From VAZQ01 sp963817015 (GTDB lineage Bacteria; Pseudomonadota; Alphaproteobacteria; Rhizobiales; Xanthobacteraceae): DNA of 64,000 nucleotides. A model generated the notes under the pieces. It was not told the origin of the DNA, made no database searches, and worked only from the letters and a program-made list of their open reading frames with translations. The position numbers and the translations under genes were made by a program. Shown one piece after another: positions 37,402 through 48,480 of the stretch. Each line of letters starts with the position of its first letter. The stretch's first letter is position 1. The stretch spans positions 372,001 to 436,000 of the forward strand of contig CAWFMV010000007.1 in assembly GCA_963817015.1 (NCBI GenBank), read 5' to 3'.

Positions 37402-38013
37402 CTAACCGACAAGGCTTCCTTCCTGTCGCAGGAAATCAAGCGCGGCCAGAAGCGGCAGGCCGAGGATCGTGAAATGATCCGCCTCGACACGCTCGAACAA
37501 ATGCACGCCATAACGCTCGAGCTGATAGGCACCGACGCTTGCCATCACGGCGGGACCAGCCGCATCAAGGTACGCATCGAGGAACCGGTCGCTGAATGCA
37601 CGCATGGTCATGCGCGCAACCTGAACCGTTTCGTTTAGGATCTGTCCATCGCGCACAAACGCGATGGCCGAATGCAGCTCATGCGTCTTGCCGGAAAGCG
37701 CACGCAATTGCGCGCGGGCAGCCGCAATGTCAGCGGGCTTATCGAAGCGACGCTCGCCCAGCACCAAAGTCTGGTCGGCGCCGAGCACCAGCCGACCCGG
37801 CATGCCGATCGAAATGGCGTATGCCTTCTCGCGCGCCAGCAGTGCGGCGACGTCACCAGCCGCATTCGCAACGGCAGCGCGTTCAACCGCACGCTCGTCG
37901 ATGTCGGCGGGGCGGACCTCGATCGGAATCCCGGCCGCTTCCAGGAGCGCACGCCTCGGCGCGCTCTTCGACGCCAGCACCAGCGGCTTGTCGGCGAGCC
38001 AGAGCGCCATCAC
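37402..38013 (-). CDS. maf: Maf-like nucleoside triphosphate pyrophosphatase
   Basis: 203-aa house-cleaning pyrophosphatase that removes non-canonical or excess nucleoside triphosphates. LVLASKSAPRRALLEAAGI is the N-terminal Maf signature (canonically LASxSPRR), followed by ADIDERAV and VLGADQTLVL. Overlaps the ppsR stop (GTGATG at the junction), so the pair is translationally coupled. The ppsR-maf order next to hemE is characteristic of alphaproteobacterial origin regions. Confidence 0.9.
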   Translation of the reverse strand: MMALWLADKPLVLASKSAPRRALLEAAGIPIEVRPADIDERAVERAAVANAAGDVAALLAREKAYAISIGMPGRLVLGADQTLVLGERRFDKPADIAAARAQLRALSGKTHELHSAIAFVRDGQILNETVQVARMTMRAFSDRFLDAYLDAAGPAVMASVGAYQLERYGVHLFERVEADHFTILGLPLLAALDFLRQEGSLVG

Positions 38014-38851
38014 GCCACCGGCCGCCGCCGCCGCTCGGTGAGCAGGCTGAGCACCGCCGCCGCGGTCTCCTCAATCGATCGGCGCGTGACATCGATCGAA
38101 GGCCAGTTGTGCTTGGCGCAGAGCTTGCGCGAATAAGCCACTTCCTCGGCCACCGCCTTGCGATCGATATATTGGTCATCATCCTGGTGTGCCCTGAGGC
38201 CGAGCAGCCGGTTCTGCCGGATCTGCACGATTCGCTCCGGGCTCGCATAGAGCCCAACCATCAGCGGCCGCTTGAGCTCTTCGACCTTGGGCGCCAGCGG
38301 GATCCCAGGCACCAGCGGAACATTCGCGGTCTTCACGCCACGATTGGCGAGATAGATCGACGTCGGAGTTTTGGACGTCCGCGAGACGCCCACCAGCACG
38401 ACATCGGCCTCTTCGAGGTCTTCGATATGCTGCCCGTCGTCGTGCAGCATGGTGAAGTTGAAGGCGTCGATGCGCTTGAAATATTCGGCGTTCAGCGTGT
38501 GCTGTGCACCGACCCGATGGCTGGTCTCGGTTCCGAGATAGGACTGCAGCAGCGCCAGCACCGGCCCCAGAATCGAGAGGCAAGGCACGCTCAGATCGCG
38601 GCAATGAGCTCTCGAGCCGCGTGACCAGCTCGTCCTCCAAGCAGCGTGTAGAGCACGATTCCCGGAGCCTCGTCGATCTCCGCCAGCACCCTGTCGAGCT
38701 GTTTTTGTGTGCGCACCAGTGGATAGACGTGCTCGACCGGCGTCATCTTGGTGTACTGCGCGGTCGCGGCACGCGCCACGGTGGTCAGGGTTTCGCCGGT
38801 AGCATCCGAGATCAGATGCAGATGGAAGTAGCTGCCGGAACGATGAGGCAT
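38010..38851 (-). CDS. ppsR: Pyruvate, phosphate dikinase regulatory protein (DUF299), frameshifts near 38606 and 38638
   Basis: Bifunctional ADP-dependent Ser/Thr kinase and Pi-dependent pyrophosphorylase controlling PPDK or PEP synthase, about 280 aa. FHLHLISDATGETLTTVARA is the N-terminal signature and VGVSRTSKTPTSIYLANRG is the P-loop-like motif. Two single extra bases (expected CTGCTGGAGGAC and GAGAGCCATTGC on the coding strand) break the frame around EDELVTRLES. Start ATG 38851 chosen; ATG 38884 is possible. Homologues flank the chromosomal origin opposite hemE in Caulobacter and Rickettsia. Confidence 0.9.
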
Positions 38852-38884
38852 GGTGATGGTTATGGGACGAGCCTGTGAACTCAT

Positions 38885-39216
38885 GGGGAGGAGGCCACGC
38901 CGGGACGCCCGGTGCAAGCCGTGCCGCCGGCTGCCGTGCAAATATTTCCACATTGCTTCTGTTGGGACAGGAGTCCGGGCCCCTCACGGCCGCTGTGGTA
39001 AGTTGTGAATCCCCTGTGAGTTCATCCCCCGCACCGCTCCAGCAATCCGCGAATGCGGCCTGCGAATCGAGAGTCAAGGCGGATACGCGAGAGTCCTCAA
39101 GAGCCTTTCGTACAGCATTCTGGTGCGTGTATAGAGTGTGGACGACAAGTCATGAGTTCAATCAACCGTCCAGAATCTAAAACAGTAAGATTCTAGAAGA
39201 TTTAATTTGGAAGCAC
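38885..39216. other. Probable chromosomal replication origin (oriC) between ppsR and hemE
   Basis: 332-bp gene-free region in the ppsR-hemE interval, which holds oriC in several Alphaproteobacteria. It has DnaA-box-like nonamers with two mismatches each, ATTTCCACA at 38944-38952 and TCGTCCACA (minus strand, 39137-39145), and a weaker CTTACCACA (minus strand, 38994-39002). Next to hemE there is an AT-rich patch (about 39160-39210) holding the inverted repeat AGAATCT/AGATTCT at 39172-39194, suitable for unwinding. No perfect DnaA or full CtrA site is visible, so the call rests mainly on synteny. Confidence 0.5.
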
Positions 39217-40259
39217 TTGAGCGGTGAGCATCTGGTGAGTAAACGGGTTCTCGACGTCCTCGGTGGGAAGCGGCACAGTCCACCGCCCGTGTGGTTAATG
39301 CGCCAGGCCGGCCGCTATCTGCCCGAGTATCGGGCGTTGCGGGAAAAGGCTGGAGACTTCCTCGATCTGGTCTTTACACCGGAGCTGGCGGCAGAGGTCA
39401 CGCTGCAGCCGATTCGCCGCTTTGGTTTCGATGCTGCCATTCTGTTTTCCGACATCCTGGTCATTCCGCATGCGCTCGGCCAGCGGGTGAGGTTCGAGGT
39501 CGGCGAGGGTCCGGTGCTGGAGCCGCTGACAAACCGCACCGCTTTCGAGCGCATTGCGGGTGAGCTCGACCACACAGTACTGGAACCGGTCTATGAGACC
39601 GTGCGTCTGGTGAAGCGAGCGCTTGCTCCCGACGTGACGCTGCTCGGTTTTTGCGGGGCGCCGTGGACGGTAGCGACCTACATGATTGCCGGGTCGTGGC
39701 ACGCCCGATCAGGCGCCGGCACGGCAGTTCGGCTATCGCGACCGGGTTGGCCTCGACACCCTGATCGATGTGCTGGTCGACGCGTCGGCGGCCTACCTGG
39801 TCCGGCAGCTGCAGGCCGGCGCCGACGCGGTGCAGATCTTCGACACCTGGGCCGGCGTGCTGCCAACCGATGAGTTCGCGCGCTGGTGCATCGCGCCGAC
39901 CCGCCGGATCGCCGATAAAGTCCGGCGGGAGGTGCCGGGGGCGAAACTCATCGGATTTCCGCGCGGAGCCGGCACGATGCTCCCCAAATACGTAGCGGAA
40001 GCCGGTGTGGATGCAGTCGGGCTCGACTGGATGATCGATCGGGCGTTCGCGCGCGAGCAGGTGCAGTCCCGGCTGCCGGTACAGGGCAATGTCGATCCAC
40101 TGGTGCTGGTCGCCGGCGGGGCGGCGCTTGACCGGGCGGTCGATGCAGCGCTCGAAGCCTTTGCGGGCGGGCCCGTATATCTTCAATCTTGGCCACGGGA
40201 TCGTGCCGCAGACGCCGATCGAGCATGTCGAGCAGATGCTGAAGCGCGTGCGGGGTTAG
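39217..40259 (+). CDS. hemE: Uroporphyrinogen decarboxylase (frameshifts near 39691 and 40168)
   Basis: Converts uroporphyrinogen III to coproporphyrinogen III in heme synthesis; about 346 aa. PVWLMRQAGRYLPEYRAL is the active-site signature, with FSDILVIPHALG and FCGAPWTVATYMIAG. Two single extra bases, a G near 39691 (expected GCCGGTCGTGGC, AGRGTPDQAPAR) and a C near 40168 (expected GGGCCGTATATC, GPYIFNLGHG), split the frame. The true stop is TAG 40257-40259, five bases before hemJ. Start TTG 39217 or GTG 39235. Essential gene, so the shifts are probably sequence errors. Confidence 0.93.
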
Positions 40260-40264
40260 GCCTG

Positions 40265-40786
40265 ATGGCGGCAGACGTCAAAACGCGAGGCAACCGTGCC
40301 GTCGTCGGGCTGGTCATCACGGCCGTCCTGCTGGGCGGTCTGCTGTGGTGGCACCCACCCGGGCTCTACCTTTGGGCCAAGGCCGTGCACATCATCGCGG
40401 TCATCTCCTGGATGGCGGGGATGCTCTATCTGCCGCGGCTGTTCATCTACCATTGCGAGGCTGAGCCTGGATCGCGGCAGTCCGAGACCTTCAAGGTCAT
40501 GGAATGGCGGTTGCTGACCGTCATCATTAACCCTGCCATGGTGGCGACCTGGGTGCTCGGCGTTTGGCTCGCTCACGACGGCGGCTGGCTCACCGCAGGA
40601 TGGCTGCATGCCAAATTCGCGCTGGTGGTCGCGCTATCGGGCGTCCATGGCTTCATGGTGCGTTGCGTGCGTGACTTTGGTGCCGACCAGAACCGGCACA
40701 CACAAAAATTCTATCGTATTATCAATGAAATACCGACAGTTCTCATGATCGGAATCGTGCTTCTGGTGGTGCTCAAACCGTTTTGA
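40265..40786 (+). CDS. hemJ: Protoporphyrinogen oxidase HemJ
   Basis: 173-aa four-TM membrane enzyme of the penultimate heme step (UPF0093 family). AKAVHIIAVISWMAGMLYLP carries the conserved heme-ligand-type His, and RIINEIPTVLMIGIVLLVV closes the protein. It appears fused to hemE only because of the hemE frameshift; its own ATG at 40265 lies just after the hemE stop. Order hemE-hemJ-rho is conserved in Rhizobiales. Confidence 0.92.
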   Translation: MAADVKTRGNRAVVGLVITAVLLGGLLWWHPPGLYLWAKAVHIIAVISWMAGMLYLPRLFIYHCEAEPGSRQSETFKVMEWRLLTVIINPAMVATWVLGVWLAHDGGWLTAGWLHAKFALVVALSGVHGFMVRCVRDFGADQNRHTQKFYRIINEIPTVLMIGIVLLVVLKPF

Positions 40787-41025
40787 CGCAGATTCAAATT
40801 GTCGACAGCGCACACGCGGGCCTTGCGCAGAGAACATTATTTCCATATGTTTGCGTCATCTCCCCGACCGCAGGCAGATGCTTTCGTATACGGCCCGCGC
40901 GTATTGGGACCGGCCGCTGCATCGGGCCCCTGGCCCGGAAGCTCGCCTCAATACCTTCCCCCTCCACTTTCGCGCCGACCGGCTGATTACTCCTCCCCGT
41001 CGCCGCCATTCCCAGGACGACCCGC

Positions 41026-42291
<1,266 letters not shown>

Positions 42292-42300
42292 TGATGCCCT

Positions 42301-42330
42301 CCCCGATCGGTTCGCTGGTCGGGGATCGGG
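42301..42330 (+). terminator. Possible hairpin after rho
   Basis: CCCGATC (42302-42308) pairs with GATCGGG (42324-42330) ten bases after the rho stop and just before the next gene. There is no T-run; it could be a weak terminator or RNA-stability hairpin. Confidence 0.35.
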
Positions 42331-42346
42331 CTGACGCGAGACCGAC

Positions 42347-45059
42347 GTGCCGCCTCTTGATGAGTTGCAGCAGGCGATCACCCTGCATCAGCAGGGACGG
42401 CTCGCCGACGCGGAGCAGCTCTATCGGCAAATCCTGGCGCGCCAGCCCGCCAGTTTTGACGCGCTGCACCTTCTCGGTGTCGTGCGCATGCAGCAGGGTC
42501 GCGGCCTTGAGGCGCTTGAGCTGATCGAACAGGCGCTCAAGGTCGATCCGCGCTCGGCCCGCGCACTGTCCAATCATGGGCTGGCGCTGTTCGGGCTCGG
42601 CCGCCAGGACGAGGCGCTGAAAAGCTTCGACCGGGCGCTGGCGCTCGATCCGGCCTTCCCGGATGCGCTTGCCAACCGTGCCCAGCTCAATTACCGCGCC
42701 GGCCGCCACGAGGCGGCGGCGGCTGATTTCGAACGGCTGTTGAAGCAGCGGCCGGACTACGCCGAAGGCTTCTTCCTGCGCGGCAATGCGCTGGCGCAGA
42801 GCGGGCGCCACAGCGAGGCTGTCACTTGCTACGACCAGGCGGTGGCGCTGCGGCCCAACATTGCGGAGGTCTTCAGCAATCGCGGCAATGCGCTCGAGGC
42901 GCTGATGCGCTACGACGAAGCACTCGCGAGCCATGATCGGGCGCTGGCACTCAAGCCCGACTATGCGCAGGGGTACAACAACCGCGCCACGCTCCTGGCG
43001 ACGCTCAAGCGCCACGATGAGGCGCTCGTCGGATTCGACCGCGCGCTCGCGCTCAAGCCTGACTATCCGGAAGCGCACAACAATCGCGGCAACGCGCTCG
43101 CCGCTCTCGGGCGGCACGAGGAGGCGCTGGCAAGCTATGATCGGGCGCTGGTGCTGAAACCCGACTACGCGGAAGCCATCAGCAATTACGGCATTGCTCT
43201 ATCGGCGCTCGATCGGAACGAGGAAGCGCTGGCGCGTTTCGATCAGGCGCTCGCGCTCGCGCCCGACTATGCGGTCGGCTGGTACAATCGCGGTAATGCG
43301 CTGTCGGCGCTGCGGCGCTATGAGGAGGCGCTCGCCTGCTATGACCGCGCGCTCGCGCTCGCGCCCGACTATGCGGAAGCCTGTGACAATCGCGGCAATG
43401 CGCTGTTGCGGCTCAACCGGCACGAGGAGGCGCTTGCGAGCATCGAGCATGCGCTGGCGCTCAATCCGGCAAGCCCCGGCACCCACAACAATCACGGCTC
43501 GGCGCTCTCTGCCCTGAAGCGGCACGACGCCGCGCTCGCAAGCTACGATCAGGCGATCGCGCTCAATCCGGATTTCGCCGACGCCCATTCCAACCGCGGC
43601 AACACGCTCAAGGACCTGCGGCGCCACGATGAGGCGCTGGCAAGCTTCGAGCGGGCGCTGGCGATCGATCCGGAGCACATCGATGCGTCGGTTGGCATGG
43701 CGGAAGTCGTGCTTTCGGTGTGCGACTGGGCCCGCACCGGCCCGCTGGCGCAGGAGCTGGCGGAGCGAGTGAGGGCCGGAAAGCCCACGGTCGCGCCGTT
43801 CACCCTGCTCGCCTATTGCGACGATCCGGCCTTGCATGCCGAGTGCGCGAAGACATTCGTGGCCGACCGTATGCCGGTGCGGCCGAAGCCGTTGTGGCGC
43901 GGCCCACCGGCGCGCCATGATCGGATTCGCGTCGCCTATCTCTCGGCAGACTTTCATCGCCATGCCACCGCTTATCTGGTCGCCGAGCTGTTCGAGCTGC
44001 ACGATCGCGCGCGCTTCGAGATTGTGGGCGTTGGCTTCGACTGGGACGACAATAGCGACGTCCGCCGCCGGCTGGTGAAATCGCTCGATGCGTTTCATGA
44101 CGTGCGCACACGCAGCGATCACGACGTGGCGAAGCTCTTGCATGAGCTTGAGATCGACATCGCGGTCGATCTCAAGGGCCACACCGGCGATTCCCGCCTT
44201 GGCATCTTCGCGCACCGCGGTGCTCCGATCCAGGCGAGCTATCTGGGCTATCCGGGCACGGTCGGGGCCGACTGCATCGACTATGTGATCGGCGATCCGG
44301 TCGTCACCCCGTTCGAGCACGCGCCGTTCTACGTTGAAAAGATCGTGCAGCTGCCCGATTGCTACCAGGTCAACGACCGCAAGCGCACGATCGCGGCGCA
44401 TGTGCCGAGCCGGCAGGAGGCGGGCCTGCCGACGACGGGCTTCGTGTTCTGCTGCTTCAACAACAATTACAAGATCACGGCGCCGCTCTTCGACGTGTGG
44501 ATGCGGCTCCTCGACGCGGTGCCGGGCAGCGTGCTCTGGCTCCTGCGGGACAATGCTCGGAGCCGAGCGCAACTTGCGCCGCGAGGCGCAGGCGCGCGGC
44601 ATCGATCCGGAACGGCTGGTGTTCGCCGGCCGCAGCGGCCTCGCCGAGCATCTGGCGCGCCATCGTCTGGCCGATCTGTTCCTCGATACCCTGCCCTACA
44701 ACGCTCATACCACCGCGAGCGACGCGCTGTGGGCGGGCGTGCCGGTCGTCACCTGCCGGGGCAACGCCTTTGCGGGCCGCGTCGGCGCGAGCCTGCTGCG
44801 CGCGGTCGGCCTGCCCGAGCTGATCACGACGAGCCTTCCCGATTACGAGGCGCTGGCGCTGCGGCTCGCCCGCGAGCCGGCGCTGCTCGAGGGCTTCCGG
44901 CAGACGCTCGCCCGCAATTTGGACACCTGCCCGCTATTCGACACCGACAAGTTCCGTCGCCACCTCGAGACCGCCTACGCGACGATGTGGGAGATCTGGC
45001 AGCGCGGCGAGGCGCCGCACGCCTTTGCGGTGGAAGCTGATCTGCAGCCGCGGGCGTGA
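42347..45059 (+). CDS. TPR-repeat GT41 (O-GlcNAc transferase/SPINDLY-type) protein 1 (frameshift near 44557)
   Basis: About 903 aa. At least a dozen TPR units (residues about 1-450) with near-identical segments such as RHEEALASYDRALVLKPDYA. The GT41 catalytic region follows: RVAYLSADFHRHATAYLVAE, DIAVDLKGHTGDSRL, GYPGTVGADCIDYVIGD, FVFCCFNNNYKI and DTLPYNAHTTASDALWAGVP. One extra T in GCTCGG near 44557 (expected GCCGG) breaks the frame before the UDP-binding end. Bacterial GT41 proteins glycosylate proteins with UDP-sugars; the target is unknown. Start GTG 42347. It forms a tandem pair with the next gene. Confidence 0.85.
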
Positions 45060-45091
45060 CTGTGCGCGCGATCGGGCGCTATAAGGGCCCC

Positions 45092-47204
45092 ATGACCGGA
45101 CCGGGGCAGACAGCGCATTCGCTCAGCCAGTTGCTCGACCGCGCGATCGCCTGCCATCGGCAGGGGCAGTTCGCGCAGGCCGAGGCGCTCTATGCGCAGA
45201 TTCTGCGGGCACAGCCGCGGCACTTCGACGCTCGCCACATGCTCGGTGTCATCCGGTATCAGCAGGGCCGCAACGCCGAGGCGCTCGAGTTCGTCGAGAC
45301 CGCGCTCAAGTTGAGCCCCCGCTCGGACCGTGCGCTCTCGAACCAGGGATTGATCCTCTACGCGCTGCGCCGCTACGAGGAGGCGCTCAAGAGCTTCGAC
45401 AAGGCCCTGGCCATCGAGCCCACGTCGGTCGATGCGCTCAACAACCGCGGCAACACCCTGCAGCGGCTCAAGCGCAACGAGGAGGCGCTTGAGTGCTTCG
45501 ACCAGGTGCTGGCGCGCGTTCCGACCCACATCGAGGCGCTCAACAACCGCGGCAATGCGCTGCAGGGCCTCAAGCACTACGACGAGGCGGTCGACAGCTA
45601 TCAGCGCGCGCTCAAGCTGCGGCCGAACTATCCCGATGCGCTCTACAATTGCGGCTGCGCGCTGTCGGCAGTGGGCAAGTTCAGCGAGGCGCTGCAATAC
45701 TTCAACCAGGCGCAGGGCCGGCGGCCCGATCATGCCGAGACGCAGTTCAGCCGGGCTGATGCGCTCAATGCGCTCAAGCGGCACGGAGAAGCAATCGCGG
45801 GCTACGAGAAGGCGATCGCACTGCGCCCCGACCATCCTTATGCCTACAGCGGCCTGGCCGAGGCGGCGCTGTCGATCTGCGACTGGGCGCGCACCACCGA
45901 GCTCGTGCCGCGGCTCGAAGCGCTGGTGGCCGAGCGCAAGGCGATCGTCAATCCGTTCACGCTCATCCGGTTCAGCGACAAGCCGGACTTGCACCTGCAA
46001 TGCGCGCGCTCGTTCATCGCCGACAAGGTCGGCGCCCTGCCCGCCCCGCTCTGGACCGGCGAGCGCTGGTCGCATGAGCGCATTCGGGTCGCCTATCTCA
46101 GCGCCGATTTCCACCAGCATGCGACCGCCTATCTGATCGCCGAGCTGATCGAGCGTCATGACCGCGAACGCTTCGAGATCATCGGCATCTCGTTCGGCCG
46201 CGACGACGGCAGCGACATCAGGCGCCGGGTGATCGCGGCGTTCGATCGGGTGCACGCCACGCGCTCGAACAGCGACCGGGAGGTCGCCCAGCTCTTACGC
46301 GAGCACGAGATCGATATCGCGGTCGATCTCAAGGGTTATACCCAGGAGTCGCGACCCGGAGATCCTGGCGTTCCGGCCGGCGCCGATCCAGGCGAGCTAT
46401 CTCGGCTATCCGGGCAGCATGGGTGCCGATTTCATCGACTACATCATTGCCGATCACGTCGTGATCCCGCTCGAGCAAGCTCGCCACTACAGCGAGAAGA
46501 TCGTCGTAGCTGCCGGATTCCTATCAGTGCAACGACCGCCAACGCGCAATCGCGGACACGACGCCAAGCCGGCAGGAGGCCGGGCCTGCCACCGACGGGC
46601 TTCGTGTTCTGCTGCTTCAACAACAACTACAAGATCACGCCGGCGATGTTCGACGTCTGGATGCGGCTGCTGCAGGCGGTCCCCGGCAGCGTGCTGTGGC
46701 TGCTGCGCGAGAACGTCGTCGTCGAGGCAAATCTGCAGCGCGAGGCGCAAGGCGCGCGGCGTCGATCCGGCGCGGCTGGTCTTTGCCGACCGCATGCCGT
46801 TGGCCGAGCATCTGGCGCGCCACCGCCTCGCCGACCTGTTCCTCGACACGCTGCCGTACAACGCCCACACCACCGCGAGCGATGCGCTGTGGGCCGGCCT
46901 GCCGGTGCTGACTTGCCAGGGCGCGTCATTCGCGGCGCGCGTCGCTGCGAGCCTGCTCAACGCGGTCGGGCTGCCCGAGCTGGTGACGACCTCGCTCGCC
47001 GACTACGAGGCGCTCGCGCTGCGGCTTGCGACCGACCCGAGGTTCATCGGCGAGCTGCGCGCGCGGCTTGCCGCCAACCGGCTGACCCATCCGCTGTTCG
47101 ACACCAGCCGCTTCTGCCGCCATATCGAGGCTGCCTACACGACCATGTGGGAGACCTGGCAGCGGGGCGAGGCACCGCAGAGCTTTGCGGTGGAGCCGCC
47201 GTGA
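45092..47204 (+). CDS. TPR-repeat GT41 protein 2 (four single-base shifts)
   Basis: About 703 aa. Six to seven TPRs (residues about 15-260) are followed by the same GT41 core as its upstream paralogue: RVAYLSADFHQHATAYLIAE, DIAVDLKGYTQESRP, YPGSMGADFIDYIIADHV, FVFCCFNNNYKITPAMFDVW and DTLPYNAHTTASDALWAGLP. Extra single bases near 46366 (C), 46506 (A), 46583 (G) and 46750 (A) break the frame. ATG 45092 follows AAGGG; GTG 45056 would overlap the upstream stop as GTGA. The shorter TPR array suggests a different target range from its neighbour. Confidence 0.83.
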
Positions 47205-47211
47205 TCGAGCG

Positions 47212-48480
47212 CTATGCCGCAGCCGCACGCTCGCCCTCGCTTATGCTCAGCTTTTGGGTGGCGGCGAACCGGCGCTCGATCAGAGCGTCGAGCGAGATCG
47301 CGCCGGGGCCGCGGCTGAGCAGGAACACCAGGATCGAGCCCCATAGCAGGTGGTCGACCCAGGCCTGCGGGTAGACCAGCGTCTGGATCACAAGGATCAT
47401 GCCGATGAGCGGCAGCGTGGCGAGCCGCGTCGCAAGGCCGAGCACCAGCAGCACCGGGAACGTCAGCTCGTTGAAGGCGGCGAGCCGCGCAGCCCAGACC
47501 GGCTCGATGAGCGGCACCTTGTATTCGTCCTCGAACAGCTTGATCGCAAACTCCCAGGAATTGATCTTGAGCAGCCCCGAATTGAAGAACACGGCGCCGA
47601 CCGCGATCCGCATAGCGAGCTGGATCAGCGCAAGCGGGATTCGCTCGAGGGTGGTGCGGCACGCGAGCAGGGTGTTGAGGGGGGCGCTGAGGGCGGTCAT
47701 GGGCTGGTCTCCGGCTTGGTCGATCGCGATCACGAGACCGGCGCTGATCAATCGCAGCAGCGCTTGCCCGGGATCGAATGTTGCATCGGCGTCGATCGCG
47801 CGCTCCGCCGCAGCTCCGATCGTGACTCCGCCGACGAGCGCCGAGCGGAACACGAATTCAGCCTGCGAAAGGCGCTCGATGCGGAAGTCGCCGCGCGCTC
47901 CGCGAATCTCGAGATGCACGTCAGTCGCGCTGAAATGGTAGCGCTCGCGCTCGGTGCCGCTCAGATACTGTTTGATCAGCTCATCGATCGGCCAGCCGGC
48001 CGCGCAGTAGCGCAGGCCAGGCTGCAGAGTGAGGCGGTGATCAGGCAGCTCGCTCGCGTCGATTGACGCCAAGCTCTCGATTGCAAGGGGCGGGCGATCG
48101 ACCGCGATCGACACTTTTCCGAGATGCCACTCAAGCTCGGCGAACGCGCGCAGGTAAGGGAGGCGCTCGGCGCCCGCGCGGCTCGCCAGGAACGCTGGAT
48201 AGTCAGCGCCGTATTCCGCAATGCAGGGTGCGGCCGGCGGATGCGCGTGGACGAAGGCTTGTGCCGCTGCGGTCGCGAAGTGCTCGCCCGCGAGCCAAAA
48301 GACGGCGGGAAACTTGTCGAGCAGCGCGCGCGTGAGGCTTGCCTCATAATGGTGGCGATGAATGGCAAGCCGCGCCTCTGGATCGCGCCCGCCAGCGAGG
48401 AGCGGCAGCAGCGCACTGGCCGCCTCATCGGTGATGACGGCATCGCGCATCCGGCGCTGGATCTCAAGAAGCGAGGGCAT
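47212..48480 (-). CDS. bufC: BufC/HvfC-type DUF2063 protein fused to a DoxX domain
   Basis: 422 aa. Residues 1-255 are a DUF2063 (HvfC/BufC) domain, which partners DUF692 enzymes in copper-related RiPP maturation: RRMRDAVI, LAIHRHHYEASLTRALLDKFP, FVHAHPPAAPCIAEYG and AELEWHLG. Residues from about 261 are a DoxX membrane domain of four TMs (IQLAMRIAVGAVFFNSGLLK, LTFPVLLVLGLATRLATLPL). The DoxX part opens with Met (47700) preceded by GGAG, and the alternative upstream frame ends in a TGA overlapping that ATG. Two separate genes joined by an artefactual inserted base are therefore possible. The start overlaps bufB by 17 bases. Confidence 0.85.
   Translation of the reverse strand: MPSLLEIQRRMRDAVITDEAASALLPLLAGGRDPEARLAIHRHHYEASLTRALLDKFPAVFWLAGEHFATAAAQAFVHAHPPAAPCIAEYGADYPAFLASRAGAERLPYLRAFAELEWHLGKVSIAVDRPPLAIESLASIDASELPDHRLTLQPGLRYCAAGWPIDELIKQYLSGTERERYHFSATDVHLEIRGARGDFRIERLSQAEFVFRSALVGGVTIGAAAERAIDADATFDPGQALLRLISAGLVIAIDQAGDQPMTALSAPLNTLLACRTTLERIPLALIQLAMRIAVGAVFFNSGLLKINSWEFAIKLFEDEYKVPLIEPVWAARLAAFNELTFPVLLVLGLATRLATLPLIGMILVIQTLVYPQAWVDHLLWGSILVFLLSRGPGAISLDALIERRFAATQKLSISEGERAAAA

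Noticed and set aside
36996..37472. 158-codon + strand open frame after the second PhoB-like box
   Set aside because: It runs through the family 1 palindrome and into the 3' end of maf on the other strand; no ribosome site or homology.
39686..40786. Apparent HemE-HemJ fusion protein
   Set aside because: Created by extra bases near 39691 and 40168. Restoring the frame ends hemE at 40259 and leaves hemJ with its own ATG at 40265.
42700..43700. Regularly spaced DNA repeats that could suggest a CRISPR array
   Set aside because: The roughly 102-bp periodicity is in frame and encodes 34-residue TPR units; there are no identical short repeats with unique spacers.
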